This document shows positions 51,835-61,861 of a stretch of DNA of 64,000 bases, in pieces. The notes below the pieces were generated by a model. That model worked only from the letters and a program-made list of their open reading frames with translations, was not told where the DNA came from and ran no database searches. Origin of the DNA: Fimbriimonadaceae bacterium (lineage in GTDB: Bacteria; Armatimonadota; Fimbriimonadia; Fimbriimonadales; Fimbriimonadaceae); the NCBI GenBank assembly GCA_019638795.1, contig JAHBTB010000001.1, positions 124,001 through 188,000 of the forward strand, read 5' to 3'. The number at the start of each line of letters is the position of its first letter. Position 1 is the first letter of the stretch. The translations under genes were made by a program, and so were the position numbers.

Positions 51835-53061
51835 ATGGAACCCATCCAGAAAACCGTCCTCGCCAACGGTGTCCGCGTCCTCACTGAGCGGATCGACCAC
51901 GTCGGCTCGGCCAGCATCGGCGTCTGGTGCCGCACGGGAAGCACCCACGAGAACGCCGACGAAGCAGGGATCACCCACCTGATCGAGCACATGCTGTTCA
52001 AGGGCACGCCCCAGCGGACAGCCAAAGAGATCGCCGAGTCGATCGAGGGCCGTGGCGGCATGCTCAACGCCTTCACGGACAAGGAGCAGACCTGCTACTA
52101 CTGCCGCACCTTGGCCGAGGACGCGGGCAACGGACTGGACGTGCTGACCGACATGGTCCGGCATTCCCTCATCGACCCTAAGGAACTGGCGACCGAGAAA
52201 GGGGTCGTCATCGAGGAGATCAAGCGGAGCGAAGACGAACCCGGTGACCATGTCCACGACCTCCATCTGGAAGGGCTTTGGCCCGACCACGAACTCGGGC
52301 TGCCCGTCATCGGCACACGCGAGTCGGTCGGCGGATTTGAGCAGAAGAACCTCAAGGACTACATCGCGCGCCGCTACGTGGGGGCCAACCTGGTCGTCGC
52401 CGCGGCCGGCAAGGTGGACCACGACGAGTTTGTCCGCCTGACCGGACAGGCTCTGGGCGACCTACCGGCCGGTGAGGCCGACGCGCCGCTCGCCCGACCG
52501 ACCCCGTCGGCGGGCGACAACCTCGTGGCCAAGGACGTGGAGCAAGTCCACTTCTGCATCGGCACCCGGGGCACGTCCCAATATGACGACGACCTCTACG
52601 CCGGCGTGATCCTCGACGGAGTCCTCGGCAGCGGGATGAGCAGCCGGCTCTTCCAGGAGGTCCGCGAGAAGCGCGGGCTGGTGTACAGCATCGGCAGCTA
52701 CCACATGGCCTACTCGTCGGGAGGCGCGTTCACCGTCTACGGCGGCACCGGCCTGGAGACCTGGCAGCAGGTGCGCGAGGTCGTGCGGGCCGAGTTTGAC
52801 AAGATGATGGCTGACGGCCCGACGGAAGGCGAGCTCACCCGAGCCAAGAAACTCATTGGCGGCAACATGGTCCTCGGCTTGGAAAGCACGAGCAACCGGA
52901 TGATGCGGCTGGCCAGAAACGAACTGGTGCACAGGCGCCATATCCCCATGGAGGAGACCAAGGCCAAGATCGACGCGGTCACGGCCGCCGAGGTGGTCGG
53001 GCTGGCCCGGCGGATCCTTGGTGAGGAGCAAGTCCGGACCACGGCGATCGGCCCGTTTTGA
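51835..53061 (+). CDS. M16 family zinc peptidase
   Basis: The 408-residue protein has the inverted zinc motif HxxEH in HLIEHMLFKGTPQRTAKEIA and the downstream Glu in EKGVVIEEIKRSEDEP. VLGSGMSSRLFQEVREKRGL is the conserved part of the second domain. It is a pitrilysin/processing-peptidase-like protein with a complete active site and no signal peptide. The GAF histidine kinase gene starts 3 nt after its stop. Confidence 0.95.
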   Translation: MEPIQKTVLANGVRVLTERIDHVGSASIGVWCRTGSTHENADEAGITHLIEHMLFKGTPQRTAKEIAESIEGRGGMLNAFTDKEQTCYYCRTLAEDAGNGLDVLTDMVRHSLIDPKELATEKGVVIEEIKRSEDEPGDHVHDLHLEGLWPDHELGLPVIGTRESVGGFEQKNLKDYIARRYVGANLVVAAAGKVDHDEFVRLTGQALGDLPAGEADAPLARPTPSAGDNLVAKDVEQVHFCIGTRGTSQYDDDLYAGVILDGVLGSGMSSRLFQEVREKRGLVYSIGSYHMAYSSGGAFTVYGGTGLETWQQVREVVRAEFDKMMADGPTEGELTRAKKLIGGNMVLGLESTSNRMMRLARNELVHRRHIPMEETKAKIDAVTAAEVVGLARRILGEEQVRTTAIGPF

Positions 53062-53064
53062 CCC

Positions 53065-54648
53065 ATGGACCGTCCTGACCCCCGCGCGTCGTTGTGTTCG
53101 GCGTCCTCCGAGGACGGCCTGCTGGCCGAGTGCGCCGGGCTGATGGCGGAGACCCTCACCGCCGACTCGTGCGACCTCCTTCTGGTCGGGCCAAGCGGGA
53201 GCCTTGTGTTGCGGGCGAGCACGACCATGCGCGACCTGATCCACCGCGTCCGCATCGGGCGAGGCGTCGGGCTCGTCGGTCAGGTCGTCAAATCGGGGGG
53301 CCCGGTCGTGGTGGCCGAGAGCCTCCAAAGCGACAAGCATTACCGCCCGATGCCGGGCACCCGCGACGAAGAGTTCCAGTCGGCCCTCGGTGTCCTCGTC
53401 GGGTCGGTGGAGAGCCCCCTCGGAGTGGCGTTGTGGCGACGGTTGGAGGCCTGGGCCCCTACCCCGGAAGAGCTCCAAGCCGCGACCGACCTGGCCCACG
53501 ACATCGCCCTGGCCGTGAGTGTGTTTCGCAGCGCCTATGAGGCAGGCCTGCAAAGTAACCGGCTCGGTGCCCTCAGCGAGGTCACGCGCACCCTCAGCGA
53601 CTCGCCTTACCTGGAAGAGATCCTCCAACTCCTCGTCAACGTCGTCGCCCGTCGGTTCAACTACCGGGTCGTGACGGTCCGGCTGCTCGACGAGAAGCGT
53701 AACGAACTCATCCTGCGCGCCACCCAGGCGACGAACAAGGCCTACCAGCGCAAACCTGCGATCCGGCTCGGCGAAAGCATCGCCGGGCGCGTCATCGAGA
53801 AAGCCCAGACGATGATTGTCGAGGACGTGCAGGCCGACCCTGACTACATTGGCCACGACCTCGCCGAGGAGCAGGGGCTCCGCTCCATGGTGTGCGTCCC
53901 GCTGACGATCCAGGGCCGCGCCGTCGGTGTGCTCACCTGCTACACCGGCGAAGTCCGCGAGTTTGCCGAAGACGAGGTCGAAATGTTGGAGACCCTCGCC
54001 AAGCAGGCCGCCGTCAGCATCGAACATGCCAAGTTGCAGGTCCGCAACACCCTTATGCAGGAAATGCACCACCGGGTGAAGAACAACCTCCAGCAGGTCG
54101 CCTCTCTGCTCCGCCTGCAAATCCGGCAGTCGCACTACAAGTCCCTCGAAGAGGCCCTGGGCGACAGCTTGTCCCGTATCCTCGCCATCGCCGCCGTCCA
54201 CGAACTGCTCAGCCGGGACGACCTGGACCACGTCAGCATCAAGAGCATCGCGAGCAGTCTGGGCCAACACATGCAGCAGTCGTTCTTGCTGCCCGGCAAG
54301 TCCATTGCCTTCAGCGTCCGCGGCGACGAGGTCTATTTGAACACGACCCAGGCGACCCAGATCGCCCTGATCCTGAACGAGATGATCTCCAACGCGGTCG
54401 AGCACGGCTTTGGCGTCACCGACAAGGGCGAGGTACACATCAACATCGAGGAAACCGACGGCAAGATCGGGGTCTGGGTGAGCAACGACGGCGACCCGCT
54501 CCCTGCTGACTTCGACCCCAAAGGGGGCCAGCTGGGCCTGCAGATCATCCGGTCGCTGGTCGGCGCCTTGGGCGGGCAGTTCGAAATGGAAGACCGGTTG
54601 GGGTGGACGGTGTGCCAGGTCACCTTTGAACGCCAGGCGGCCGAATAG
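53065..54648 (+). CDS. GAF-GAF sensor histidine kinase (HisKA_2 type)
   Basis: The 527-residue cytoplasmic protein has two GAF domains (about 20-160 and 180-325; IRLGESIAGRVIEKAQTMIV in the second) and a HisKA_2 region with the phospho-acceptor in MQEMHHRVKNNLQQVASLLR. The ATPase domain follows with LILNEMISNAVEHGFG and GGQLGLQIIRSLV. It should sense a small ligand or redox state. No response regulator is adjacent. It lies 3 nt after the M16 gene. Confidence 0.93.
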   Translation: MDRPDPRASLCSASSEDGLLAECAGLMAETLTADSCDLLLVGPSGSLVLRASTTMRDLIHRVRIGRGVGLVGQVVKSGGPVVVAESLQSDKHYRPMPGTRDEEFQSALGVLVGSVESPLGVALWRRLEAWAPTPEELQAATDLAHDIALAVSVFRSAYEAGLQSNRLGALSEVTRTLSDSPYLEEILQLLVNVVARRFNYRVVTVRLLDEKRNELILRATQATNKAYQRKPAIRLGESIAGRVIEKAQTMIVEDVQADPDYIGHDLAEEQGLRSMVCVPLTIQGRAVGVLTCYTGEVREFAEDEVEMLETLAKQAAVSIEHAKLQVRNTLMQEMHHRVKNNLQQVASLLRLQIRQSHYKSLEEALGDSLSRILAIAAVHELLSRDDLDHVSIKSIASSLGQHMQQSFLLPGKSIAFSVRGDEVYLNTTQATQIALILNEMISNAVEHGFGVTDKGEVHINIEETDGKIGVWVSNDGDPLPADFDPKGGQLGLQIIRSLVGALGGQFEMEDRLGWTVCQVTFERQAAE

Positions 54649-54663
54649 GCCGTTTCCGGCGAC

Positions 54664-55221
54664 TCAAATCTCGACGACCATGCGGTACAGCTTGGTCCAG
54701 AGGCCCAGGTTTGTCTTCCGCGAAATGGTCGCGAGGATGCGCTCGGTCTGCTTGACATAGCGCTTCTTCTTTCCGCCCTTGCGGGTGCGCAAGGTATGGG
54801 TGAGGTTGCTGATCCGGTCGGCCAGCTTGATCGTCTGGGCCGGTTTGGACATCCTTCCGATGTCTTCCAGCAAGAGCCTGGAGCGCAGGTCGTAGACTTC
54901 CCTGTCCGACAGGCCCTCGATCTGCTCGGGGGTCGGCTCGGTCCGCGTCAGTTCGGCGACAAGGCCACCCACTTCGGTGCCGAACCGCTTGGCCACCTGC
55001 GCTGCCGTCACCCCGCCTTGTTCGACGATGTCGTGCAGGGCCGCGGCCACGAGCATGTTCTCGTCAGTCACCCCGCCCACATAGCGCAACTCGCTGACGA
55101 CCTCGAGCACGTGGGTGACGTACGGCAACGAGTCCTCTCCGCTCCGGTCAAACCCCAGATGCACCTCGGACGCCCACTTGACGGCCTCATGGAGCTTGGA
55201 CGTGGACTTGTCCATGGTCAT
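54664..55221 (-). CDS. HD-domain hydrolase of the SpoT/MESH1 type
   Basis: The 185-residue protein has the HD core in order: SLPYVTHVLEVVSELRYVGG (first His), LVAAALHDIVEQGGVTAAQV (HD) and TIKLADRISNLTHTLRT (Asp and Asn), as in (p)ppGpp 3'-pyrophosphohydrolases. The usual HDxxED is HDIVEQ here, so one acidic residue is changed. It could be a small alarmone hydrolase. Start 55221 (ATG) is chosen; GTG 55245 is an alternative. It converges with the histidine kinase gene. Confidence 0.82.
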   Translation of the reverse strand: MTMDKSTSKLHEAVKWASEVHLGFDRSGEDSLPYVTHVLEVVSELRYVGGVTDENMLVAAALHDIVEQGGVTAAQVAKRFGTEVGGLVAELTRTEPTPEQIEGLSDREVYDLRSRLLLEDIGRMSKPAQTIKLADRISNLTHTLRTRKGGKKKRYVKQTERILATISRKTNLGLWTKLYRMVVEI

Positions 55222-55282
55222 GTCAAAGTTAACCCCGTCCGGCACGCTTTCATGAAGTCGTCGCCCAATCCTGGTGCATTTG

Positions 55283-56281
55283 TCACGGCCGGCCGGCGTA
55301 ACCGTGCGGATGGGCCTGCATCCAGTCCCATGCGTGGCGCACCGCGTCCCGGACGTCGGGATACCGCGGCGACCACCCCCAGGCCTGACGCACCGCGGAA
55401 CTGTCGGCCACGAGCCGGGCCGGGTCGCCGGGCCGTCGGTCCCCGTAGGCGACCGGCACCGGACGTCCCGTCACCTCCTCTGCCGCCGCCAGCACCTCCC
55501 TCACACTGGCCCCTGTCCCGTTACCCAGGTTGAAGGTCTTTGACTCGCCCCCGGCGCCCAGGTGGTCGACGGCCCGCACGTGCGCCGAAGCCAGGTCGGT
55601 GACATGGACGAAGTCGCGGACGCACGTGCCGTCCGGCGTCGGATAGTCGGTGCCAAACACGGTGATCTGCGGCGCCCGCCCAGCCACGGCAAGCAGGACA
55701 CGCGGGATCAGGTGGGTCTCGGGCGAGTGGTCTTCGCCGAGTTCGCCTTCCGGGTCGGCCCCACAGGCGTTGAAGTAGCGGAAGACGACGCTCCGCAGGC
55801 CGTAAGCCCGGCCGTAGGCCGCCACCATCCGCTCGACGGCGAGTTTGGTGTCACCGTACGGGTTTGTCGGGTCTTTGGGATGGTCTTCGGGGATCGGCAC
55901 GTGCTGGGGCTCGCCGTAGACGGCGGCCGTCGAACTGAAGACGAACTGGCCGACCCCGGCGGCACGCATCGCTCCCAATAAGTTGTGGACGGCCACGACG
56001 TTGTTGCGCCAATACGGGCCGGGGTCCTGGACGCTTTCGCCGACTTCGATGCTGGCGGCAAAGTGAAGGACCGTGCCGACGTCGTGCTTTGCGAAGACAT
56101 CGGCGAGGGCGGCGGGGTCGTTCAGGTCGGCCTCGACGACCGGGCTCCCCGCCACCGCCTCGCGGTGCCCCTTGCTGAAGTTGTCGAGCACCAGGTGCTC
56201 TCGTCCCTCCTCGCGCAGGGCCTTCACCAGGTGCGAACCGATGTAGCCGGCCCCGCCGCACACCAAAACCGTCTGTCCCAT
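55283..56281 (-). CDS. galE: UDP-glucose 4-epimerase GalE
   Basis: The 332-residue SDR protein has the NAD motif VLVCGGAGYIGSHLVKALRE, the catalytic Ser/Tyr/Lys in FVFSSTAAVYGEP and NPYGDTKLAVERMV (YxxxK), and the C-terminal GTCVRDFVHVTDLASAHVRA typical of GalE. It interconverts UDP-glucose and UDP-galactose. The start follows AAGGAGG. It is next to the tRNA-Leu gene, divergently. Confidence 0.94.
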   Translation of the reverse strand: MGQTVLVCGGAGYIGSHLVKALREEGREHLVLDNFSKGHREAVAGSPVVEADLNDPAALADVFAKHDVGTVLHFAASIEVGESVQDPGPYWRNNVVAVHNLLGAMRAAGVGQFVFSSTAAVYGEPQHVPIPEDHPKDPTNPYGDTKLAVERMVAAYGRAYGLRSVVFRYFNACGADPEGELGEDHSPETHLIPRVLLAVAGRAPQITVFGTDYPTPDGTCVRDFVHVTDLASAHVRAVDHLGAGGESKTFNLGNGTGASVREVLAAAEEVTGRPVPVAYGDRRPGDPARLVADSSAVRQAWGWSPRYPDVRDAVRHAWDWMQAHPHGYAGRP

Positions 56282-56309
56282 ACCGTGCCCTCCTTGTACC
56301 TGGCGACGG

Positions 56310-56315
56310 TATCCT
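56310..56315 (+). promoter_or_regulatory. -10-like box of the tRNA-Leu gene
   Basis: TATCCT ends 11 nt before the mature 5' end of tRNA-Leu. Confidence 0.35.
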
Positions 56316-56326
56316 TCCGCTGGCCG

Positions 56327-56411
<85 letters not shown>

Positions 56412-56465
56412 CTTTCTTGATGGTCGGGGGCCGGTCCGCTTCCGGTAACGTCATCAACGAGAGCG

Positions 56466-57842
56466 ATGCACGACAAATCTGACGCCCTGGTCCTCTTCGG
56501 TGCGACAGGGGACTTGGCGCACAAGCTGGTCTTCCCCTCCCTCTTCTCCCTCGTCAAGCGGGGGATCCTCGACGTCCCCGTCATCGGGGTGGCACGGCCG
56601 ACATGGAAGCAGGAGGAACTCTGCGCCCGAATCGACGACAGCATCGCGCACTACGGCGACCCGACCGACACGGTGACTCTCGGAAAACTCAAGTCGCTGG
56701 TCCGGTATGTCAGCGGCGACTACAACGACGCTTCCACGTTCACGAGGATCAAGGACGCCTTGGGCGGGGCGTCCCGGCCCGCCCACTATCTGGCCATCCC
56801 GCCGTCGCTTTTCCCCCAGGTCATCGAATGCCTGGGCAGCTCGGGACTGGCCGAAAACGCCAAGGTCATCGTGGAGAAACCGTTTGGACGAGACCTCGCC
56901 TCGGCCGAAGAACTCAATAAAGTCGCCACGACCGTCTTCCCCGAGGAGGCGATCTACCGGATCGACCACTATCTGGGCAAGGAGGCGATCATGAACATCC
57001 TCTACTTCCGGTTCGCCAACACCTTCCTGGAACCGATCTGGAACCGTAATTTCATCTCCAGTGTGCAGATCACCATGGCCGAGGACTTCGGGGTGAAGGG
57101 CCGGGGGGCGTTCTACGAGAGCGCCGGGTGCCTCCGGGACGTCGTCCAAAACCACCTGTTCCAGATTGTCGCCCTGCTGGCCATGGAGCCCCCCTCGGGC
57201 CGCCACTACTGGGCCGTCCACCGGGAGAAGGCCAAGGTCTTCGAGGCGATGGTGCCCCTCGCGCCCGACGACGTGGTGCGCGGCCAGTACGTCGGCTACC
57301 GGGACGAACCGGGCGTCGACCCCCAGTCCGACGTCGAGACCTATTGCGCGGCCCGGCTCCACATCGACTCATGGCGGTGGCAGGGCGTGCCTTGGTACCT
57401 GCGCTCCGGCAAGAACCTGCCCGTCAAAGCGACGGAGGTGCTTGTGCAGCTCAAGCCGCCGCCCCAGCCGCTCTTCGCCGACTCGAACCCGTCGGCGGGA
57501 CGCCCGAACTACATCCGCTTCCAACTCGCCCCCCAGAGCGCCATCGCCGTCGCGGCCCGGGTCAAGAGCGCCGGCAAAGAGTTTGTCGGCCATCAGGACG
57601 AGTTGTTCCTCTTGGAGGAGGAACCGGGCGAGGCCTCGGCCTACGAGCGCCTGATCGGCGACGCGCTCATCGGCGACGACGCCTTGTTCACCCGCTGGGA
57701 GACCGTCCGGGCGGCGTGGGAGGTTGTCGAGCCCGTCCTAAGCGACCACCGCACCGTCCACCCGTACTGGGTCGGCAGTTGGGGCCCGGCGGAGGCCGAC
57801 GCCCTCACCGCGGGCGACGGGGGCTGGCACAACCCGGGCTGA
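56466..57842 (+). CDS. zwf: Glucose-6-phosphate 1-dehydrogenase Zwf
   Basis: The 458-residue protein has the Rossmann motif [20 protein letters not shown], the active-site signature [15 protein letters not shown] and [20 protein letters not shown]. It oxidises glucose-6-phosphate to 6-phosphogluconolactone with NADP (or NAD), starting the oxidative pentose phosphate pathway. The length is slightly below the common 480-510. No pgl or gnd is adjacent. It converges with the antiporter gene at a 2-nt gap. Confidence 0.96.
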   Translation: MHDKSDALVLFGATGDLAHKLVFPSLFSLVKRGILDVPVIGVARPTWKQEELCARIDDSIAHYGDPTDTVTLGKLKSLVRYVSGDYNDASTFTRIKDALGGASRPAHYLAIPPSLFPQVIECLGSSGLAENAKVIVEKPFGRDLASAEELNKVATTVFPEEAIYRIDHYLGKEAIMNILYFRFANTFLEPIWNRNFISSVQITMAEDFGVKGRGAFYESAGCLRDVVQNHLFQIVALLAMEPPSGRHYWAVHREKAKVFEAMVPLAPDDVVRGQYVGYRDEPGVDPQSDVETYCAARLHIDSWRWQGVPWYLRSGKNLPVKATEVLVQLKPPPQPLFADSNPSAGRPNYIRFQLAPQSAIAVAARVKSAGKEFVGHQDELFLLEEEPGEASAYERLIGDALIGDDALFTRWETVRAAWEVVEPVLSDHRTVHPYWVGSWGPAEADALTAGDGGWHNPG

Positions 57843-57844
57843 GC

Positions 57845-58909
57845 CTAAGGCACAAAGGACGTCAGCAGGAAGACGGCGAACAGCATCAGGTGGGCCGCGC
57901 CGAGCAGGATGTTGCTCCGGCCCAGGCCAAGCGTCAACCCGTTGACGATGAACGTGAGGGTGAGCAGGATCGTCGCCTTGGCGTCCAAACCGAGGACAAG
58001 GGGGACGCCCATGATCAGGCTGGCGACGGCGACCACGGGGATGGTCAGTCCGATGCTGGCCAAGGCCGAACCCATCGCCAGGTTCATGCTGGTCTGAAAC
58101 CGGTTTGAGACGGCGGCACGCAGTGACGCCGCCGTCTCGGGCATCAGGACAAGGAACGAGATGAGGACGCCGACCACGGCCTGGGGCGCCCCGATCTGGG
58201 TGACAAACCGTTCCAGCGGGGCCGACAGGCTTTTGGCCAGCATCACGACGGCGACCAGGCTGACCAGCATGGCGACAAGACTCGACCAAGCCGCCTTCTT
58301 CGACGGTATCTCGGCATGCTCGTCGCCGTCGGCCTCCGGCTGGGTCGGGAGGAAGTAGTCGCGGTGCCGCCCGGTCTGGATCATCACGAACACGCCCCAC
58401 AAGACGAAAGACATGAGGGCGACCGCGGCGAGTTGGGGCGGCGAATAGGTCGCCACCGGGCTACTGGTCGTGTGGTTGGGCAAGACCAGGGTGAGACCGA
58501 CCAGGGTCACCAGCGCGGCCAGGGCCGACGTCGCCCCGTCCACGCGGAAGGTCTGCTCTTTGTGCCTGACGCCTCCCACGAAGAGGCAGACACCCAAGAC
58601 ACCGGAGCAGATCGTCATGACCGCCGCGTACACCGTGTCGCGAGGCAACGTTGTCCCACCCTCGCCCTTCGCCAACATGAGCGAGAGCACAAGGGCGGCC
58701 TCGATCGTCGTCATGGCGACGGCCAGGACCAGCGTGCCGTACGGTTCGCCGACCCGGTGGGCGATCACCTCGGCGTGGTGGACGGACGCGACCACAGCAA
58801 GGACCAAGCCCAACCCAGCGACGACCATGCTCAGTGGGCCAGGCACGGCGGCGACCAAGGCCCATGCCGCGAGGGCGATGGCGGGTGCCGCGGTCGTCAG
58901 CAGTCGCAT
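57845..58909 (-). CDS. Ca2+/H+ antiporter (ChaA-like)
   Basis: This 354-residue membrane protein has about eleven hydrophobic helices and the duplicated alpha repeats of the CaCA superfamily: HHAEVIAHRVGEPYGTLVLA with AMTTIEAALVLSLM (first), and SFLVLMPETAASLRAAVSNR (second), both containing the key acidic residue. It exports Ca2+ (or Na+) in exchange for H+ at the inner membrane. The cytoplasmic loop holds QPEADGDEHAEIPSK. Confidence 0.9.
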   Translation of the reverse strand: MRLLTTAAPAIALAAWALVAAVPGPLSMVVAGLGLVLAVVASVHHAEVIAHRVGEPYGTLVLAVAMTTIEAALVLSLMLAKGEGGTTLPRDTVYAAVMTICSGVLGVCLFVGGVRHKEQTFRVDGATSALAALVTLVGLTLVLPNHTTSSPVATYSPPQLAAVALMSFVLWGVFVMIQTGRHRDYFLPTQPEADGDEHAEIPSKKAAWSSLVAMLVSLVAVVMLAKSLSAPLERFVTQIGAPQAVVGVLISFLVLMPETAASLRAAVSNRFQTSMNLAMGSALASIGLTIPVVAVASLIMGVPLVLGLDAKATILLTLTFIVNGLTLGLGRSNILLGAAHLMLFAVFLLTSFVP

Positions 58910-58914
58910 CCCTT

Positions 58915-58920
58915 ATCGTA
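58915..58920 (-). promoter_or_regulatory. -10 box, leaderless arrangement
   Basis: TACGAT on the minus strand ends 5 nt before the ATG of the antiporter gene at 58909. Confidence 0.4.
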
Positions 58921-58961
58921 GCCCGTCCACGGCCGGACGCTTTGGGAAGGCTCCAATGGCG

Positions 58962-58967
58962 TAAGAT
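58962..58967 (+). promoter_or_regulatory. -10 box deciding the start of the M1 peptidase gene
   Basis: TAAGAT overlaps the ATG at 58966, which therefore cannot be in the transcript; the ATG at 58975 is 7 nt downstream. Confidence 0.5.
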
Positions 58968-58974
58968 GCCGTCT

Positions 58975-60591
58975 ATGCGCCATCGGGGAGTCGCCACCCT
59001 CTGCACTGGCTTGGTCGCCACCGCCGCCCTCGCCCAAGTCGCCAGCAAGTCCGGGGGGCCCCTGCCCTTCGAAGAAGCCGTCTACGACGTCAAATCCTAC
59101 GACGTCGGCCTCAAAGTCGACCCTGCGGACAAGTCAATCCAAGGCACGACCAAGATGGTGGCGAAGGCGGTCATCCCTTCCAACGCCATCCTTCTCGACC
59201 TTGACAGCCGGTTCTCCGTACAGATGGTCACCGACGGCCGGTACCCGCTCAAGTTCGACCGTCAGGACAACACCGTCCGGATCTTCTTCCCCCAATCCAA
59301 GCAGCCCGGCGAGACGATCACCACCGTGGTCACCTACAGCGGCAAACCCAAAGTGGCGAAAAACGCACCCTGGGACGGCGCGTTCGTGTGGGCCAAGACG
59401 AAGGGCGGACAACCGTGGGTCAGCGTCGCGTTGGAAGACGACGGGGCCGACATGCTTTTCCCCTGCAAGGACCACCCGTCGGACCGGCCGGACGAGGTGT
59501 GGATGCGCATCACCGTGCCGGACCCCCTCGTGGCGGTCGGCCCGGGGGTGGAATCGGCCCCTCCGGCCAAGCATGCCGACAAGACGACGACCTACTCGTG
59601 GCACATGCCGCTTCCCATCGCCAACTACAGCGTCGTCTTCAACGCGGCTCCGTACGACCTCGTCGAGGACAGTGTCAAGTCGGTCGGCGGGCAGACCGTC
59701 AAGATCCCGTTCTACGTATTGCCCGAGGACAAGGACAAGGCCCCCAAGCTGATCGCCGAGCTCAAGAAGTACTTCGCCTTCATGGAGAAGTACTGCGGCC
59801 CATACCCGTTCCGCACGGTGAAACTGGGGGTTGTCGAGACACCCCACTTGGGCATGGAGCATTCGACCGCCATCGCCTACGGGAACAAGTTCCGCTTCCG
59901 GGACGACGGGTTCGACTGGCTGATGCTCCACGAGTTCGGCCATGAGTGGTGGGCCAACCTCGTCACCGCGTCTGACTGGCGCGACATGTGGGTCCACGAG
60001 GGGTTCCAGTCCTACATGGACAGCCTTTACCAGGAGGAGACCCATGGACGCGCCGCCTATCTCGCCTCCATGAAGGGTCGCAAACAGGCCGTCCAAAACA
60101 AGATCGCCGTCGCTCCTCGGCAGTCGATGTCGTCCAGCGACATCTACACCGGGGACATCTACGACAAGGGCGCTCTCGTCCTCCACTCCCTCCGGTTCCT
60201 CGTCGGCGACAAGCGGTTCTTCGACTGCTTGCGGCGCATGGCCTACCCGACGGCCGAGATGGAGACGTGGACCGACGGTCGGGCCCAGAGGCTGGTGACC
60301 ACCGACGACTTTCTCTCCATCGCCGAACGAGAGAGCGGTATGAGGCTCGATTGGTTCTTCGAGGTCTACCTGAGACAGCCCGCGCTACCGAAGCTGCAGT
60401 CCGAGGTCAAGGACGGCGTCCTCCACCTGGCCTGGCAGACCCCGGACGGTCTCCGCTTCCCCATGCCTGTCGAAGTCGAGGTCGACGGCAAGCGGACCCG
60501 TGTCCCGATGAAGGACGGCAAGGGCAGCCTGAAGGTCGACGGGTCGAGCTTCAAAATCGACCCGGACGGATGGGTCCTGATGGCCCGCTAG
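58975..60591 (+). CDS. Secreted M1 family metallopeptidase
   Basis: From ATG 58975 the 538-residue protein has a signal peptide (GVATLCTGLVATAALAQVAS), an M1 N-terminal beta domain (YDVKSYDVGLKVDPADKSIQ) and the catalytic domain with HEFGHEWWANLVTASDWRD and the third zinc ligand in WVHEGFQSYMDSLYQ. Where the family has GAMEN it has LGMEHSTAIAYGN, a known variation. The C-terminal helical domain of large aminopeptidases is missing. It degrades peptides outside the cytoplasm. Confidence 0.92.
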   Translation: MRHRGVATLCTGLVATAALAQVASKSGGPLPFEEAVYDVKSYDVGLKVDPADKSIQGTTKMVAKAVIPSNAILLDLDSRFSVQMVTDGRYPLKFDRQDNTVRIFFPQSKQPGETITTVVTYSGKPKVAKNAPWDGAFVWAKTKGGQPWVSVALEDDGADMLFPCKDHPSDRPDEVWMRITVPDPLVAVGPGVESAPPAKHADKTTTYSWHMPLPIANYSVVFNAAPYDLVEDSVKSVGGQTVKIPFYVLPEDKDKAPKLIAELKKYFAFMEKYCGPYPFRTVKLGVVETPHLGMEHSTAIAYGNKFRFRDDGFDWLMLHEFGHEWWANLVTASDWRDMWVHEGFQSYMDSLYQEETHGRAAYLASMKGRKQAVQNKIAVAPRQSMSSSDIYTGDIYDKGALVLHSLRFLVGDKRFFDCLRRMAYPTAEMETWTDGRAQRLVTTDDFLSIAERESGMRLDWFFEVYLRQPALPKLQSEVKDGVLHLAWQTPDGLRFPMPVEVEVDGKRTRVPMKDGKGSLKVDGSSFKIDPDGWVLMAR

Positions 60592-60702
60592 GCAGGCACG
60601 CCCGGGGGCGTCCCGCTTTGCACGGTGTGGGTGACAACCCCGTGGCGTCGAAGCCCAAGAAACAGTATCCCAGCCTTGGCCCTAGGCGTCAAGAAACGTA
60701 GG

Positions 60703-61794
60703 ATGCTCGCTGCAATGGCCTTTGTGCTCGCCAACCAGGAGATGGACTTGGCCGACGCCTTCTCCCGCTTTGGCGACGAGACCGTCGGCATGATCGACGT
60801 GCTCTACCGCATGGGTCGCGAACCGACCTTTGCGGCCGCGGTGAAGGACCACCACGCGGTGAAAGAGCAAGCGACGATGTGGGACATGGCGGTGATGCTC
60901 TCCGCCGCCGCCGCCGCGATGCGTTTCAACCCACCCGGCTACCGGCCCATGTGGGAACAACTGACCGACGAAGTCGACACCTACTGGGACACGCGGGGCC
61001 CGTTCGCCGGCTACTGCGTCCTTCCCGGGCTCACCGAGCCCGACCGCTACTATGACGACAACGCCTGGGTCGCCTTGGCCCAGATCGAGGGGTTCGAGAA
61101 CGGCCACCGGGCCAGTGACATGGCCCGAGCCCGCAAGACCCTCGCGTTCGTCTTGAGCGGGAAGGACGACAAGGCGGGCGGCGGCGTCTATTGGCACGAG
61201 CAAGACCGCAAGACCAAGAACACGTGCGGCACCGCCAACACCGGGTTGGTCGCCGCCAAGCTGTTCAACGCGGCGGGAAAGGAGGACGACCTGAAGGTCG
61301 CCAAGGAACTTGACGCCTGGTGCGACGGGATGCGCGACACCGACGACCTCTACTTTGACAACCGGGCCCTCGACGGCAAGGTCGACAAGACCAAGTGGTC
61401 GTACAACACCGCCCTTCCCGTCCGCCTCAAACTCGAACTCTTCAAAGCCACGAAGGACGAGAAGTACAAGGCCGACGCCCTGCGGATCGCGACCGCGGCC
61501 CAACGGCGCTGGTACCGGGCCGGTGGAGGACTGGGCGACGAGACCGCCTTCGCCCACCACTTGGTCGACGCTTTCCTCGACTGTGACCGGGTCGACCCCA
61601 AGGGGCCGTGGCGCGACGTCGCCGTCCGGTCGACCCTGATCCTGCGGGACAAGGGCCGCAGTGACTACGGCATGTACGGGCTCAAGTGGGGCGAGACCGG
61701 CGTCCGTGAGGAAGAAGGCCACCGCCTGCTCTTCCAGGCCAGCGCGGCAAGGGCCTTCTACAGTGTCGCCGCGGCGTTGCGCGAGCGCCCTTAG
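60703..61794 (+). CDS. GH76-like glycoside hydrolase ((alpha/alpha)6 barrel)
   Basis: The 363-residue frame has a six-hairpin barrel with RYYDDNAWVALAQIEGFENG, where the DD pair matches the catalytic Asp residues of family 76 (alpha-1,6-mannanase). GGGVYWHEQDRKTKNTCGTA and the later WSYNTALPVRLKLELFKATK are also conserved there. The N-terminus is unsure: ATG 60703, ATG 60715 (10 nt after TAGGAT) or TTG 60676, which would add a KKRR-plus-hydrophobic signal. It probably degrades a mannan or similar alpha-linked polymer. Confidence 0.8.
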   Translation: MLAAMAFVLANQEMDLADAFSRFGDETVGMIDVLYRMGREPTFAAAVKDHHAVKEQATMWDMAVMLSAAAAAMRFNPPGYRPMWEQLTDEVDTYWDTRGPFAGYCVLPGLTEPDRYYDDNAWVALAQIEGFENGHRASDMARARKTLAFVLSGKDDKAGGGVYWHEQDRKTKNTCGTANTGLVAAKLFNAAGKEDDLKVAKELDAWCDGMRDTDDLYFDNRALDGKVDKTKWSYNTALPVRLKLELFKATKDEKYKADALRIATAAQRRWYRAGGGLGDETAFAHHLVDAFLDCDRVDPKGPWRDVAVRSTLILRDKGRSDYGMYGLKWGETGVREEEGHRLLFQASAARAFYSVAAALRERP

Positions 61795-61861
61795 ACGCCC
61801 GGGGCGACTTCTCCACCGGGGAGCGGTGCAGACCCCGCAGGATCACGGGTAAACATGAACC

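Noticed and set aside
52462-54438. 658-residue antisense frame opposite the M16 peptidase and histidine kinase
   Set aside because: It spans two real genes and has no recognisable domain or start signal.
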